Assembly: GCF_000011645.1 (NCBI RefSeq)
Contig: NC_006270.3
Coordinates: forward strand, 4,052,501 to 4,116,500
DNA: 64,000 bases
Source: Bacillus licheniformis DSM 13 = ATCC 14580
Lineage (GTDB): Bacteria; Bacillota; Bacilli; Bacillales; Bacillaceae
Direction: 5' to 3'
Both the position numbers and the translations under genes were made by a program. Positions 8,982 to 16,672 of the stretch are shown here, piece by piece; the stretch's first letter is position 1; each line of letters starts with the position of its first letter. The notes beneath the pieces are model-generated. The model did no database searches and was not told the DNA's origin. It was given only the letters and a program-made list of their open reading frames with translations.

Positions 8982-9374
8982 TCAATGATTGACTTGTTTT
9001 TTTATATCTGTAAGCTGTTGTTTTTGTATACTTAGAAACATCTCCATATTAGAAATTTGCATTTCAAGATTTTCAATCTCTTGCTCAATATGCGAAATCA
9101 GACCATCTGTTTCTCTCTGTATATTTTGATAGCTGTGTGCAATGTTTGATCTAATATTGATAAATTGCTTTGTATGTCTGCCATTCCATATATGTGATGT
9201 AATATCTGGCTGATTGATGAGAGTGGCATTGTTTGAAAGGGTGTGAAGTTCACCGGTAATAGCTGTTTTTGCTTTTTTCAGTTCAGCGATTTTGCTTTGG
9301 GTATCCTTTATATTGTGAGATAAAGAAGAAATATCTTTTTCCAAAGAAGAGATTTTAGCAGCATGGTTAGACAT
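8982..9374 (-). CDS. YwqH-like (DUF5082) coiled-coil partner of LXG protein
   Basis: A 130-residue coiled-coil protein, first gene of the LXG operon. Heptad-like helices cover residues 5-50 and 78-127, with a short break around 58-68 (PDITSHIWNGRH). It resembles YwqH-like DUF5082 proteins, which pair with the DUF5344-type protein to form a targeting complex with the LXG domain. A GAGGTGAACCCGAT stretch before the ATG serves as RBS. A CodY-like box lies 15 bases upstream of the start. Confidence 0.72.
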   Translation of the reverse strand: MSNHAAKISSLEKDISSLSHNIKDTQSKIAELKKAKTAITGELHTLSNNATLINQPDITSHIWNGRHTKQFINIRSNIAHSYQNIQRETDGLISHIEQEIENLEMQISNMEMFLSIQKQQLTDIKKQVNH

Positions 9375-9388
9375 ATCGGGTTCACCTC

Positions 9389-9403
9389 ATTTTTCAGAAA
9401 ATA
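9389..9403. promoter_or_regulatory. Candidate CodY box in the leader of the LXG operon
   Basis: Minus strand TATTTTCTGAAAAAT matches the CodY consensus AATTTTCWGAAAATT at 13 of 15 positions, directly upstream of the RBS of the first operon gene. Suggests repression in nutrient-rich growth; inference only. Confidence 0.45.
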
Positions 9404-9563
9404 AAAATCCGCACGTTACTATTCGCTTATTCCACTGTATTTCGGTTAGGTATATTGTTGCTTTACGGGAGAATCTAACGTTCTTGTAAATCAGACCTTT
9501 TTCATATTACAATATCATCCAAAATAGGTAAATAGGATAATGGACTTGGTTTTCTTGGATTTT

Positions 9564-9583
9564 CTTGAATCGATCAATTCAAG
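9564..9583. repeat. 20-base perfect inverted repeat upstream of the LXG operon
   Basis: CTTGAAT (9564-9570) and ATTCAAG (9577-9583) form a perfect 7-6-7 inverted repeat, with no T run on either side, so it looks more like a protein-binding site than a terminator. It lies about 190 bases before the first gene. Confidence 0.5.
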
Positions 9584-9654
9584 ATACAAACGATGTTATT
9601 TAAAATAGCGTCCTGGACTTAGTTCAAATGACCTTTTCTCAAATTCCGTGACAT

Positions 9655-9692
9655 CAAAAAAACAGCACACACCCAAAGGTATGTGCTGTTTT
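9655..9692 (-). terminator. Intrinsic terminator of the dra-nupC-pdp operon
   Basis: AACAGCACAYACC arms at 9661-9673 and 9678-9690 pair, followed on the minus strand by TTTTTTT (9662-9656). Directly downstream of the pdp stop. Confidence 0.85.
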
Positions 9693-9702
9693 GCATGTTC
9701 CT

Positions 9703-11004
9703 CTATTCCGTAATCACCGTATGCACAAGCTTCGGTGCTTCGGCTGTTTCCGCGATTTGGATGTTGTCGTAGACTTTTGCGATGACGTCATCGACATTTT
9801 CGCGGTTTGCGTATAGGGTAACCAATGGTTCGCCTTTTTCGACTGCGTCGCCGACTTTTTTGCGGAGCATGATGCCGACGGCGAGGTCGATTTTGTCTTC
9901 TTTTGTTGCGCGGCCGGCGCCCAGCAGCATGGCCGCAACGCCGATTTGATCGGCGACGATTTCAGACACGACACCCGCTTCTTTGGCAGGAACGTCGATT
10001 TTATAGGCAGCCTGAGGCAGCTTTTCTGGGTTATCCGCGACAGAGCTGTCGCCGCCTTGATTCTGCAGGAAGTCTTTGAATTTTTGCAGCGCTTTTCCGT
10101 TTTTCATCACGTCGATCAGTTTCTCTCTTGCTTCGTCAAGGGTCTCCGCTTTTTTGGCGAGAACGACCATTTGGCTGCCCAATGTTAAGACAAGCTCAGT
10201 CAAGTCTTCAGGACCTTCGCCTTTTAATGTATCAATCGCCTCTTTCACTTCAAGCGCATTTCCGATGGCAAACCCCAGCGGCTGGGACATGTCGGAGATG
10301 ACGGCCATCGTTTGGCGGCCGACATTGTTTCCGATGCGGACCATTGCTTTTGCAAGGTTGACTGCATCTTCATCGGTTTTCATAAATGCGCCGGCGCCCG
10401 TTTTGACGTCAAGGACAATCGCATCCGCCCCTGCGGCGATTTTCTTGCTCATGATCGAGCTGGCAATCAGCGGGATCGAATTGACCGTGCCTGTCACATC
10501 GCGAAGGGCGTACAGTTTTTTGTCAGCAGGCGTCAAGTTTCCGCTTTGGCCGATAACGGCGACCTTGTCGCGGTTGACGAGCTCGATGAATTCATCTTTG
10601 GAAAGTTCCACGTGAAACCCTTTGATCGCTTCGAGCTTGTCAATTGTTCCCCCTGTGTGTCCGAGGCCGCGTCCCGACATTTTGGCGACGGGTACGTCGA
10701 GAGCCGCGACAAGCGGTGCAAGTACGAGCGTCGTCGTGTCGCCGACGCCTCCTGTTGAGTGTTTGTCGACCTTGATACCTTCAATCGCGGAAAGGTCGAT
10801 CGTTTCGCCTGAGTTGACCATCGCCATCGTGAGATCGGCCCGCTCTCTGTCCGTCATGTCCTGAAAATAGATGGCCATCGCCAGAGCGCTCGCTTGATAG
10901 TCAGGAATGCTGCCGTCGGTGTAGCCTTTAATGAAAAATTGAATTTCTTCTGTTGTCAATTCTTCTCCATTTTGTTTTTTTGTGATGATATCAACCATTC
11001 TCAT
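9703..11004 (-). CDS. pdp: Pyrimidine-nucleoside phosphorylase
   Basis: A 433-residue cytosolic enzyme that splits uridine, thymidine and deoxyuridine with phosphate into base and (deoxy)ribose-1-phosphate. The thymidine/pyrimidine phosphorylase signature SGRGLGHTGGT and the phosphate-binding KHSTGGVGD are intact; the C-terminal pyrimidine-nucleoside phosphorylase domain (LMLRKKVGD region) is complete. It is the last gene of the dra-nupC-pdp operon, so imported deoxynucleosides are split here and the sugar is passed to DeoC. I start at the ATG at 11002-11004 (MRMVDI), which gives the same length and N-terminus as B. subtilis Pdp; a TTG eight codons upstream is less likely. Confidence 0.95.
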   Translation of the reverse strand: MRMVDIITKKQNGEELTTEEIQFFIKGYTDGSIPDYQASALAMAIYFQDMTDRERADLTMAMVNSGETIDLSAIEGIKVDKHSTGGVGDTTTLVLAPLVAALDVPVAKMSGRGLGHTGGTIDKLEAIKGFHVELSKDEFIELVNRDKVAVIGQSGNLTPADKKLYALRDVTGTVNSIPLIASSIMSKKIAAGADAIVLDVKTGAGAFMKTDEDAVNLAKAMVRIGNNVGRQTMAVISDMSQPLGFAIGNALEVKEAIDTLKGEGPEDLTELVLTLGSQMVVLAKKAETLDEAREKLIDVMKNGKALQKFKDFLQNQGGDSSVADNPEKLPQAAYKIDVPAKEAGVVSEIVADQIGVAAMLLGAGRATKEDKIDLAVGIMLRKKVGDAVEKGEPLVTLYANRENVDDVIAKVYDNIQIAETAEAPKLVHTVITE

Positions 11005-11034
11005 TGTGATCACCAGTCCTTTTTTCAATGTTTA

Positions 11035-12216
11035 TCAATAGATCAATCCTACAACGGTCGCTGTCAAGAAACTGACGAGCGTTGCGCCGTACAGCAATTT
11101 CAACCCGAAGCGCGCGACGACGTTTCCTTGTTTCTCATTCAGTCCTTTAACCGCACCGGCGATAATACCGATCGATGAGAAATTGGCAAATGAGACGAGG
11201 AAGACGGAAACAATCGCTTCGGTGCGGCCGCTGAAATGGAAGCTGCCTTGTGCGAGAGACTGCATCGCGACAAATTCATTTGAGACCATTTTGGTTGCCA
11301 TGATACTTCCAGCATTCACCGCTTCATGCCATGGAATACCCATCAGGAAGGCAAACGGCGCAAAAATAAATCCGAGCAGTTCCTGGAATGATATACCTAG
11401 TGCGGCGCTGAAAATGCCGTTAATCATTGCGATGATCGCGACAAATCCGATCAGCATGGCGGCCACGACGACGGCGACTTTAAAGCCGTCCATAATATAT
11501 TCGCCCAGCATTTCAAAGAAGGATTGTTTTTCCTCTTCCTGTACCTCTACCATATCATGTTCTCGATCGACTTCATAAGGATTGATAATCGAAGCGATAA
11601 TAAATCCGCCGAATAAGTTCAATACGAGCGCGGTGACAACGTATTCGGGCTTCAGCATCGTCATATAGGCGCCGACGATAGACATCGAGACGGTCGACAT
11701 CGCCGAAGCGCACAGCGTATAAAGTCTGTGTTTAGGCAGCAGGCCAAGCTGCTTTTTTAACGAAATGAATACTTCAGATTGCCCCAGTATCGCCGAAGCC
11801 ACGGCATTGTATGACTCCAGTTTGCCCATCCCGTTGATTTTGCTGAGCGCAAGACCAATATATTTTATAATAAACGGAAGGATTCTCCAATATTGCAGAA
11901 TACCGATTAAAGCAGATATAAAAACAATCGGTAGAAGTACGCTGATGAAGAATGTGGATTCATTCACATTCACCAGTCCGCCAAAGACAAAATTCACACC
12001 TTCTGCCGCATATTCAAGCAAATAGCCGAAGCCCTTGGCAAAACCGCCGACGAGATAGTTTCCGACACCCGTGTTCAGCAATATATATCCCAATGCGAAT
12101 TGCAGCACGATCATGACGATAACCGGGCGGTATTTCACTCTTTTCTTTCCGCTGCTGACCAGCCATGCAAGCCCTAAGACGACAAATAAACCAATGAGCC
12201 CGATGAGATATTTCAT
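11035..12216 (-). CDS. nupC: Pyrimidine nucleoside:proton symporter NupC (CNT family)
   Basis: A 393-residue integral membrane protein that imports nucleosides, mainly pyrimidine (deoxy)nucleosides, with protons. It has the concentrative nucleoside transporter layout: N-terminal hydrophobic helices, the re-entrant segment with GQSEVFISLK near the middle, and conserved VNAGSIMATKMVSNEF and ANFSSIGIIAGAVKGL toward the C-terminus. The ATG at 12214-12216 is preceded by AGGAGG and gives exactly the usual B. subtilis length. Middle gene of the deoR-controlled operon. Confidence 0.95.
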   Translation of the reverse strand: MKYLIGLIGLFVVLGLAWLVSSGKKRVKYRPVIVMIVLQFALGYILLNTGVGNYLVGGFAKGFGYLLEYAAEGVNFVFGGLVNVNESTFFISVLLPIVFISALIGILQYWRILPFIIKYIGLALSKINGMGKLESYNAVASAILGQSEVFISLKKQLGLLPKHRLYTLCASAMSTVSMSIVGAYMTMLKPEYVVTALVLNLFGGFIIASIINPYEVDREHDMVEVQEEEKQSFFEMLGEYIMDGFKVAVVVAAMLIGFVAIIAMINGIFSAALGISFQELLGFIFAPFAFLMGIPWHEAVNAGSIMATKMVSNEFVAMQSLAQGSFHFSGRTEAIVSVFLVSFANFSSIGIIAGAVKGLNEKQGNVVARFGLKLLYGATLVSFLTATVVGLIY

Positions 12217-12267
12217 GTTTTGATCCTCCTGGTGATGTATTCGCTTACATTTTTGTATCTGCGCGCA

Positions 12268-12283
12268 GGAAGCTTCCGCTTCC
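12268..12283. repeat. Hairpin between deoC and nupC
   Basis: GGAAGC and GCTTCC, four bases apart, can extend by further GC pairs. No T run follows, so it is more likely an RNA-stability or processing hairpin in the operon message than a terminator. Confidence 0.4.
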
Positions 12284-12297
12284 CGCCGCACTGGATC

Positions 12298-12969
12298 TTA
12301 GTAGTTATCTTCATTTTTTCCTTCTGCTCCGCTGACGATGGAAACGCCTGCGCTTGCACCGATCCGGGTCGCGCCGTTTGAGATCATGGTTTCAACGTCC
12401 TCTTTTGTACGAATCCCTCCGGATGCTTTGACACCGATGTCAGGTCCGACGGTTTTCCGCATCAGGGCGATATCTTCCGCTGTCGCTCCGCCGGTTGAGA
12501 ACCCGGTTGAGGTTTTGACAAAGTCGGCACCGGCAGCAACAGCCAGGCGGCAGGCGCGCTCTTTTTCTTCGTCTGTCAACAGACACGTTTCAATGATGAC
12601 TTTAACAAGCGCTTTACCTTTTGCGGCTTCAACGACCGCGCGGATGTCGGCCTCGACAAAGTCATCGTTTCCGTCTTTTAAAGCGGCGATGTTGATGACC
12701 ATGTCCACCTCTGTCGCGCCTTTTGCGATAGCGTCTTTTGTTTCAAACGCTTTTGTCTCTGTCGTGTTGGCGCCCAGCGGAAAACCGATGACCGTGCAAA
12801 CGTCGATTTCCGTTCCCTTCAGCTCTTCGGCGGCAAATTCGACCCATGTCGGGTTGACGCAGACTGAAGCGAATTGGTATGCTTTCGCTTCTTCTATTAA
12901 TTTCTTAATCTCGGATTTTTGTGTATGCGGTTTCAATGCTGTATGATCAATGAGATTTGCAATCGTCAT
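12298..12969 (-). CDS. deoC: Deoxyribose-phosphate aldolase
   Basis: A 223-residue class I aldolase (B. subtilis dra) that cleaves 2-deoxyribose-5-phosphate into acetaldehyde and glyceraldehyde-3-phosphate. The Schiff-base lysine lies in VKTSTGFSTGGAT; the proton-relay Asp in TEVDMVINI and Lys in GVKASGGI are also present. First gene of the dra-nupC-pdp operon, preceded by the readable DeoR operator and promoter (13002-13054). An AAAGGAAGTGCTAGTAA stretch before the ATG contains its RBS. Length equals that of the B. subtilis protein. Confidence 0.95.
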   Translation of the reverse strand: MTIANLIDHTALKPHTQKSEIKKLIEEAKAYQFASVCVNPTWVEFAAEELKGTEIDVCTVIGFPLGANTTETKAFETKDAIAKGATEVDMVINIAALKDGNDDFVEADIRAVVEAAKGKALVKVIIETCLLTDEEKERACRLAVAAGADFVKTSTGFSTGGATAEDIALMRKTVGPDIGVKASGGIRTKEDVETMISNGATRIGASAGVSIVSGAEGKNEDNY

Positions 12970-13001
12970 TTACTAGCACTTCCTTTGTATAAGATAGTTT
13001 C

Positions 13002-13054
13002 AGCATAACCGATTTTTGAACAAATGTAAATTATCATATGAAATTTTGTTCAAT
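13002..13054 (-). promoter_or_regulatory. Sigma-A promoter and DeoR operator of the dra-nupC-pdp operon
   Basis: Minus strand shows -35 TTTACA (13030-13025), a 17-base spacer and -10 TATGCT (13007-13002). The imperfect palindrome ATTGAACAAAATTTCAT (13054-13038) lies at about -59 to -43, and a half-site copy TTTGTTCAA (13024-13016) lies between -35 and -10. This is the arrangement described for the B. subtilis DeoR operator. Deoxyribose-5-phosphate would release DeoR. Confidence 0.8.
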
Positions 13055-13062
13055 AGAAAATA

Positions 13063-13092
13063 AAGTAAAATCCAGGCTGTTCTTCCTGGACA
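13063..13092 (-). terminator. Weak terminator-like hairpin after deoR
   Basis: TCCAGG (minus, 13090-13085) pairs with CCTGGA (13076-13071), followed by ATTTTACTTT. Stem is short and the T run interrupted, so some read-through into deoC is possible. Confidence 0.5.
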
Positions 13093-13094
13093 CT

Positions 13095-14033
13095 TCAGTC
13101 ATCAAGCAGTTCTTTCGCCGTGTGCTGATCAATAATCAGCACATTGGCATACTTGCCTTTGAGCGCACCATGAATAGCGGCTTTTTTCCGGCTGCCGCCC
13201 GCTACGAGAATCGACCGTTCTTTTTCCCTCAAGTCAGCCAATTCAATGCCGATCGTCCGCGAATCGATAGCATCGCTGCAAATGTTTCCTTCCGCATCAA
13301 AAAAGCGCGAACAAATATCGCCGACTCCACGTTCTTTCAGGAGGGCTTTTTCCTCTTCATGAAAATACCCCAGCCTGAACAGCAAGGCTTCATCGCGTAC
13401 CGTGCCGACTGTAAATAACGCAATGTTTGCCTGTTTTCCCATTTCTATGATCCGCTTGATGTGCCTGTCCTGTTCCACCATCTGTTTGACTTCCGGATTG
13501 TCAAACACGACCGGAAGCGGCAAATACCTCGGCATCGTTTGAAAAGCTTCGGCAAACAGCTGAATCGTTTCAGACGAATAAGTGTTGACGCTGGAATGGC
13601 TGATTCCGCCTTTCAGTTGAACGACCTCTGCGCCCTTCACCTGTTTAGGCTGCATATTTTGGGCGATTTGGTACATCGTCGTCCCCCAGCTGACGCCGAC
13701 AATGTCGCCGTCCTTGACTGCGCCGTGCATATATTCGGCCCCGAAGCGGCTGAGATAATGCGTGATGGTCGTATAATCCGCGGTCGGCGAAAAGACAACA
13801 TGCGCTTCTAGAAGCCCGTATTTTTCCTCAAGCATCGCACCGAGCGCATCCATATCTTCAAACGGGTCCATAACGCGGATTTGGACATACCCCTTTTCCT
13901 TGGCGAACTGCAGCAGCCTTGATACCGTCGGTCTTGAAATCTGCAGCTGTTCGGCGATTTGCTGCTGGCTGTAGTCAGACTGATAGTAGAGCCTCGCTGC
14001 TTCAATGCTCAATTGCTGTTTTTCCTTGTCCAT
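13095..14033 (-). CDS. deoR: Deoxyribonucleoside regulator DeoR (SorC-type)
   Basis: A 312-residue repressor of the dra-nupC-pdp operon. Residues ~20-45 carry the helix-turn-helix (YSQQQIAEQLQISRPTVSRLL); the rest is the sugar-phosphate-binding domain of the SorC/DeoR(Bsu) family, with VGVSWGTT and AGGSRK phosphate-binding loops. This family is unrelated to E. coli DeoR and binds deoxyribose-5-phosphate as effector. I choose the ATG at 14031-14033, preceded by GGGGAGG 6 bases upstream, over a GTG one codon earlier. Adjacent to its target operon, in the same direction. Confidence 0.94.
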   Translation of the reverse strand: MDKEKQQLSIEAARLYYQSDYSQQQIAEQLQISRPTVSRLLQFAKEKGYVQIRVMDPFEDMDALGAMLEEKYGLLEAHVVFSPTADYTTITHYLSRFGAEYMHGAVKDGDIVGVSWGTTMYQIAQNMQPKQVKGAEVVQLKGGISHSSVNTYSSETIQLFAEAFQTMPRYLPLPVVFDNPEVKQMVEQDRHIKRIIEMGKQANIALFTVGTVRDEALLFRLGYFHEEEKALLKERGVGDICSRFFDAEGNICSDAIDSRTIGIELADLREKERSILVAGGSRKKAAIHGALKGKYANVLIIDQHTAKELLDD

Positions 14034-14068
14034 CACGTTCCTCCCCTTTAGTAACGCTTTAACCCATA

Positions 14069-14503
14069 TTATATAGGTTCATGCTCCTTCTCATCCAGCT
14101 GAATTGCAAAATACGGTCCGTATGCAGACTCATGCGTCACCGCATATGTCCATGTCATATGTTTATCCGTTATATATGCATCTTCTTCTCCTTTCAGATC
14201 TGCGGCTATCAGTTGTTCAGCATGTTCAAGAATATAGGCGTCATCCGTGTGCTGGTAGAATAAAAAGCAATCGCGCTTCGGCTGTTCGCTAAAGGCTTGA
14301 TCGGCCTGTCCGCCGGTAAAACACGGCTTCATCCCATAGCTGAATAAATGCCACAAAAAATGGCTCACCAAGATCGCGTCCCTTTCCGGAAGCTCCATGC
14401 TTGCGGCAAAACGGTTTTCCCACGTTTTTCTCAAGTAAGAGCCCCACTTCGGTATTTCTGTCACTTTCACATTTTGTCTTTCAAGCTTGCTGATGATGTA
14501 CAT
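14069..14503 (-). CDS. DUF4275-like protein of unknown function
   Basis: A 144-residue soluble protein. It matches, from memory, the DUF4275 pattern: EIPKWGSYLRKTWENRFA near residues 17-34, HFLWHLFSYG near 48-57, and a C-terminal DKHMTWTYAVTHE. No catalytic motif or membrane segment is evident. GGAGGGCCTGA precedes the ATG. It ends 36 bases before deoR and may be read together with it, but nothing shows a functional link. Confidence 0.55.
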   Translation of the reverse strand: MYIISKLERQNVKVTEIPKWGSYLRKTWENRFAASMELPERDAILVSHFLWHLFSYGMKPCFTGGQADQAFSEQPKRDCFLFYQHTDDAYILEHAEQLIAADLKGEEDAYITDKHMTWTYAVTHESAYGPYFAIQLDEKEHEPI

Positions 14504-14745
14504 TCAGGCCCTCCGTTTATTTTATTTTTCCAAGCGCTAGCACACCCGCTAGTTCTCTTCTACATTTCCCCTTTTAAAAATCAATACGAAAATCCTGCTA
14601 TTGATGGAAAAACATTTTATTATTGGACTTACGTCCTGTTTTTGGATAGTCCAAAAAGATCAAATAAATCTAGCAATCTCCATTTTTTCATTTATAATAA
14701 ATAAGTCAAAATCATTACTCAAAAAAACATTCGGGGTGATCTATC

Positions 14746-15840
14746 GTGAAAGCACCCGTGAGGTATATATGGATTGGTATGATCCTGTGCTTTTTATCCG
14801 TCAGTCTGGCCGTCGGCTGCATCAAAGCTGAAGATCAGTCAGATGATGAGAAAAATGATGAAGCGCTTCAGCCTGCCGAACACTTCGTTTACCGTCATTT
14901 AATGAGCGATCAGGGGCTGATCAAAACCGGCTTTTCCGACCAGCCTGTTTACTTGTCGGAATCGCTTGGCTTGTGGATGGAGTTTTTGATCAGCAAAAAA
15001 GACGGCGAGCATTTCCATGAGCAATATCAGCACCTGAACGAATCCTTCCTTATGAACAACAACCTGGTGTCATGGCAAATCCAAAACGGCCAGGCAAGCG
15101 GGGTGAACGCCCTGATCGATGATCTCAGAATCATGGTGAGCCTCGATCAAGCGGCAGCTCTATGGGGAAACAGCGAGTATAAACAAACCGCTCGGAACAT
15201 CGGTGCCGCATTAAGAAAATACAACATGAACAACGGGATATTGACGGACTTTTACGACTCCGCCTCTCAATCCGCGGCAAAAGATATCACGCTTTCCTAT
15301 ATCATGCCGGATGCGCTATCCATCTTGAAAAAGAATGGAGTGATAAATAAAGAACTCGAAAGTCGGAATGCCAGCATTCTTTATCTCGCCCCTTTGAAAA
15401 ACGGTTTTCTCCCAAAAGCATACAGTACAGAAACGAAAGCATACACCTATGACCATGAAGTCAATCTCATTGATCAGCTTTACGCAGCTTGGCATTTACC
15501 TCCGAAGGATCAAAAAGCCGCTGTATTAGCGGATTGGCTCAAACAGACGTTTCAAACCGGCGGAAAACTGTATGGCCGGTATTCGCTCGATACAAAAAAG
15601 CCGGCGGTCCAATACGAGTCTCCATCCGTCTACGCGTTGGCGATTTTATTCTTCATCAACCAAAACGAAGATAAAACCGTCATTAAAGCGCTGTATGATC
15701 GAATGAATGATTTTGAAATTCTTGATTCGTCCGAGACGTATTATGGGGGATATATGAGCGGAAATGATACGCATTCTTTTGATAATCTGCTGCCCCTATT
15801 AGCCGAAAGGAAGCTTTTAAATGAAAATCTCATTCAATGA
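14746..15840 (+). CDS. ydaJ: YdaJ, GH8-like lipoprotein of the exopolysaccharide operon
   Basis: A 364-residue exported protein, first gene of the ydaJKLMN operon. The N-terminal hydrophobic segment ends SVSLAVGC, a plausible lipobox, so Cys25 is the likely lipidation site. The rest is an alpha-helical hydrolase-like domain of the (alpha/alpha)6 type found in GH8-related proteins of polysaccharide synthase clusters; it may trim or process the nascent glycan outside the membrane. Start is GTG with GGGGTGAT a few bases upstream. A TATAAT at 14693-14698 is a likely -10 element. It overlaps ydaK by 20 bases. Confidence 0.82.
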   Translation: MKAPVRYIWIGMILCFLSVSLAVGCIKAEDQSDDEKNDEALQPAEHFVYRHLMSDQGLIKTGFSDQPVYLSESLGLWMEFLISKKDGEHFHEQYQHLNESFLMNNNLVSWQIQNGQASGVNALIDDLRIMVSLDQAAALWGNSEYKQTARNIGAALRKYNMNNGILTDFYDSASQSAAKDITLSYIMPDALSILKKNGVINKELESRNASILYLAPLKNGFLPKAYSTETKAYTYDHEVNLIDQLYAAWHLPPKDQKAAVLADWLKQTFQTGGKLYGRYSLDTKKPAVQYESPSVYALAILFFINQNEDKTVIKALYDRMNDFEILDSSETYYGGYMSGNDTHSFDNLLPLLAERKLLNENLIQ

Positions 15841-16672
15841 ATCGCATAAAATGTTCGCTTATATGACAGGACTTGCAGCAGCGCTTGCGTTGTTCATCCA
15901 TTATATCTCAGTCCAGCGGTTCGAACCCGTTCTCATCATTTGCATCACACTTGCCATCATCGCAGCAGGAATATGGCTCGGATCGATTTACGCACTGGCT
16001 GGGACCATCATCGTCCTGTTTGTTCTCGGCACTTTGATGATGTTTTTTCACACAGGCCAAGGAGAAGCTGCTTCGTCTGAAACCGGACTGCAAATGCTCG
16101 TCATCTGGGGAGTGGCGCTGTTGCTGTTTTCCTTTATGTCAGGGAGAATACACGACATCGCGATCGGACTTCACCGCTCCGTCAAACACCTTCAAGACGA
16201 AATCAAAAGCTTTGTTGCGATTGACAGGGTGACAGGCTTTGATAATAAACAGAGGATGAAGCTGGAGCTGTCAGAAGAAATCAAGCGGGCGGAGCGGTAT
16301 GGCAACTCGTTTGTTTTTTTACTGCTTCATATGCATTATTTCAAAGAGTTCAAATCCCTGTACGGAGAAAAAGAAACCGATCGTCTCTTTCAATTTGTCA
16401 GCAGTCAAATCAGATCATGTGTCCGGGAAACCGATAAAAAGTTCCGGCCTGCCGAGGAGCGGTTCGGCATCCTGCTGACACACACGCCTGCCGAACATAT
16501 GCCCGCCGTCCTTGAAAAACTGAAGAAACAGCTGGATACGTACCAGCTGAAAAACGGCAAGTATGTCACCTTGACCTTCCACGTGTGCCACTTATCATAT
16601 CAGAACGATTTAAAGACTGCCGATCAATTTTTAGAAGAACTAGAAAACGAGATGATGATGAATGAACTGTAA
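15821..16672 (+). CDS. ydaK: YdaK, membrane c-di-GMP receptor with degenerate GGDEF domain
   Basis: A 283-residue protein with four transmembrane helices (about 11-130) and a C-terminal GGDEF-type domain starting near IDRVTGFDNK. The catalytic GGDEF loop is replaced by AEERF, so cyclase activity is not expected. The inhibitory-site motif RxxD is kept as RETD just before it, which fits a c-di-GMP-binding receptor, as shown for B. subtilis YdaK. It is thought to switch on the YdaMN synthase at the cell pole. Overlaps ydaJ by 20 bases and ydaL by 11, so translation is coupled. Confidence 0.88.
   Translation: MKISFNESHKMFAYMTGLAAALALFIHYISVQRFEPVLIICITLAIIAAGIWLGSIYALAGTIIVLFVLGTLMMFFHTGQGEAASSETGLQMLVIWGVALLLFSFMSGRIHDIAIGLHRSVKHLQDEIKSFVAIDRVTGFDNKQRMKLELSEEIKRAERYGNSFVFLLLHMHYFKEFKSLYGEKETDRLFQFVSSQIRSCVRETDKKFRPAEERFGILLTHTPAEHMPAVLEKLKKQLDTYQLKNGKYVTLTFHVCHLSYQNDLKTADQFLEELENEMMMNEL

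Larger units (their letters stand above)
9375..9702. other. Intergenic region upstream of the LXG operon
   Basis: This 328-base gap is AT-rich and carries the control region of the LXG operon plus the pdp terminator at its right end. It contains the CodY-like box (9389-9403), a possible weak minus-strand promoter with TTTACC and TAATAT spaced 17 bases, and a palindrome at 9564-9583 (CTTGAAT, six bases, ATTCAAG). I see no convincing open frame. Confidence 0.6.

Noticed and set aside
10076..10615. Open frames of 150-180 codons on the plus strand opposite pdp
   Set aside because: Mirror images of the pdp coding strand; no RBS, no recognisable domain.
12338..12946. Open frame of ~200 codons on the plus strand opposite deoC
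   Set aside because: It is antisense to a clear deoC gene, has no RBS, and its serine/alanine-rich composition is what the complementary strand of such a gene yields.
14623..14654. Inverted repeat TTGGACT...AGTCCAA upstream of ydaJ as a terminator
   Set aside because: No gene ends there on the plus strand and the loop is long; it might be an operator, but evidence is too thin to list.
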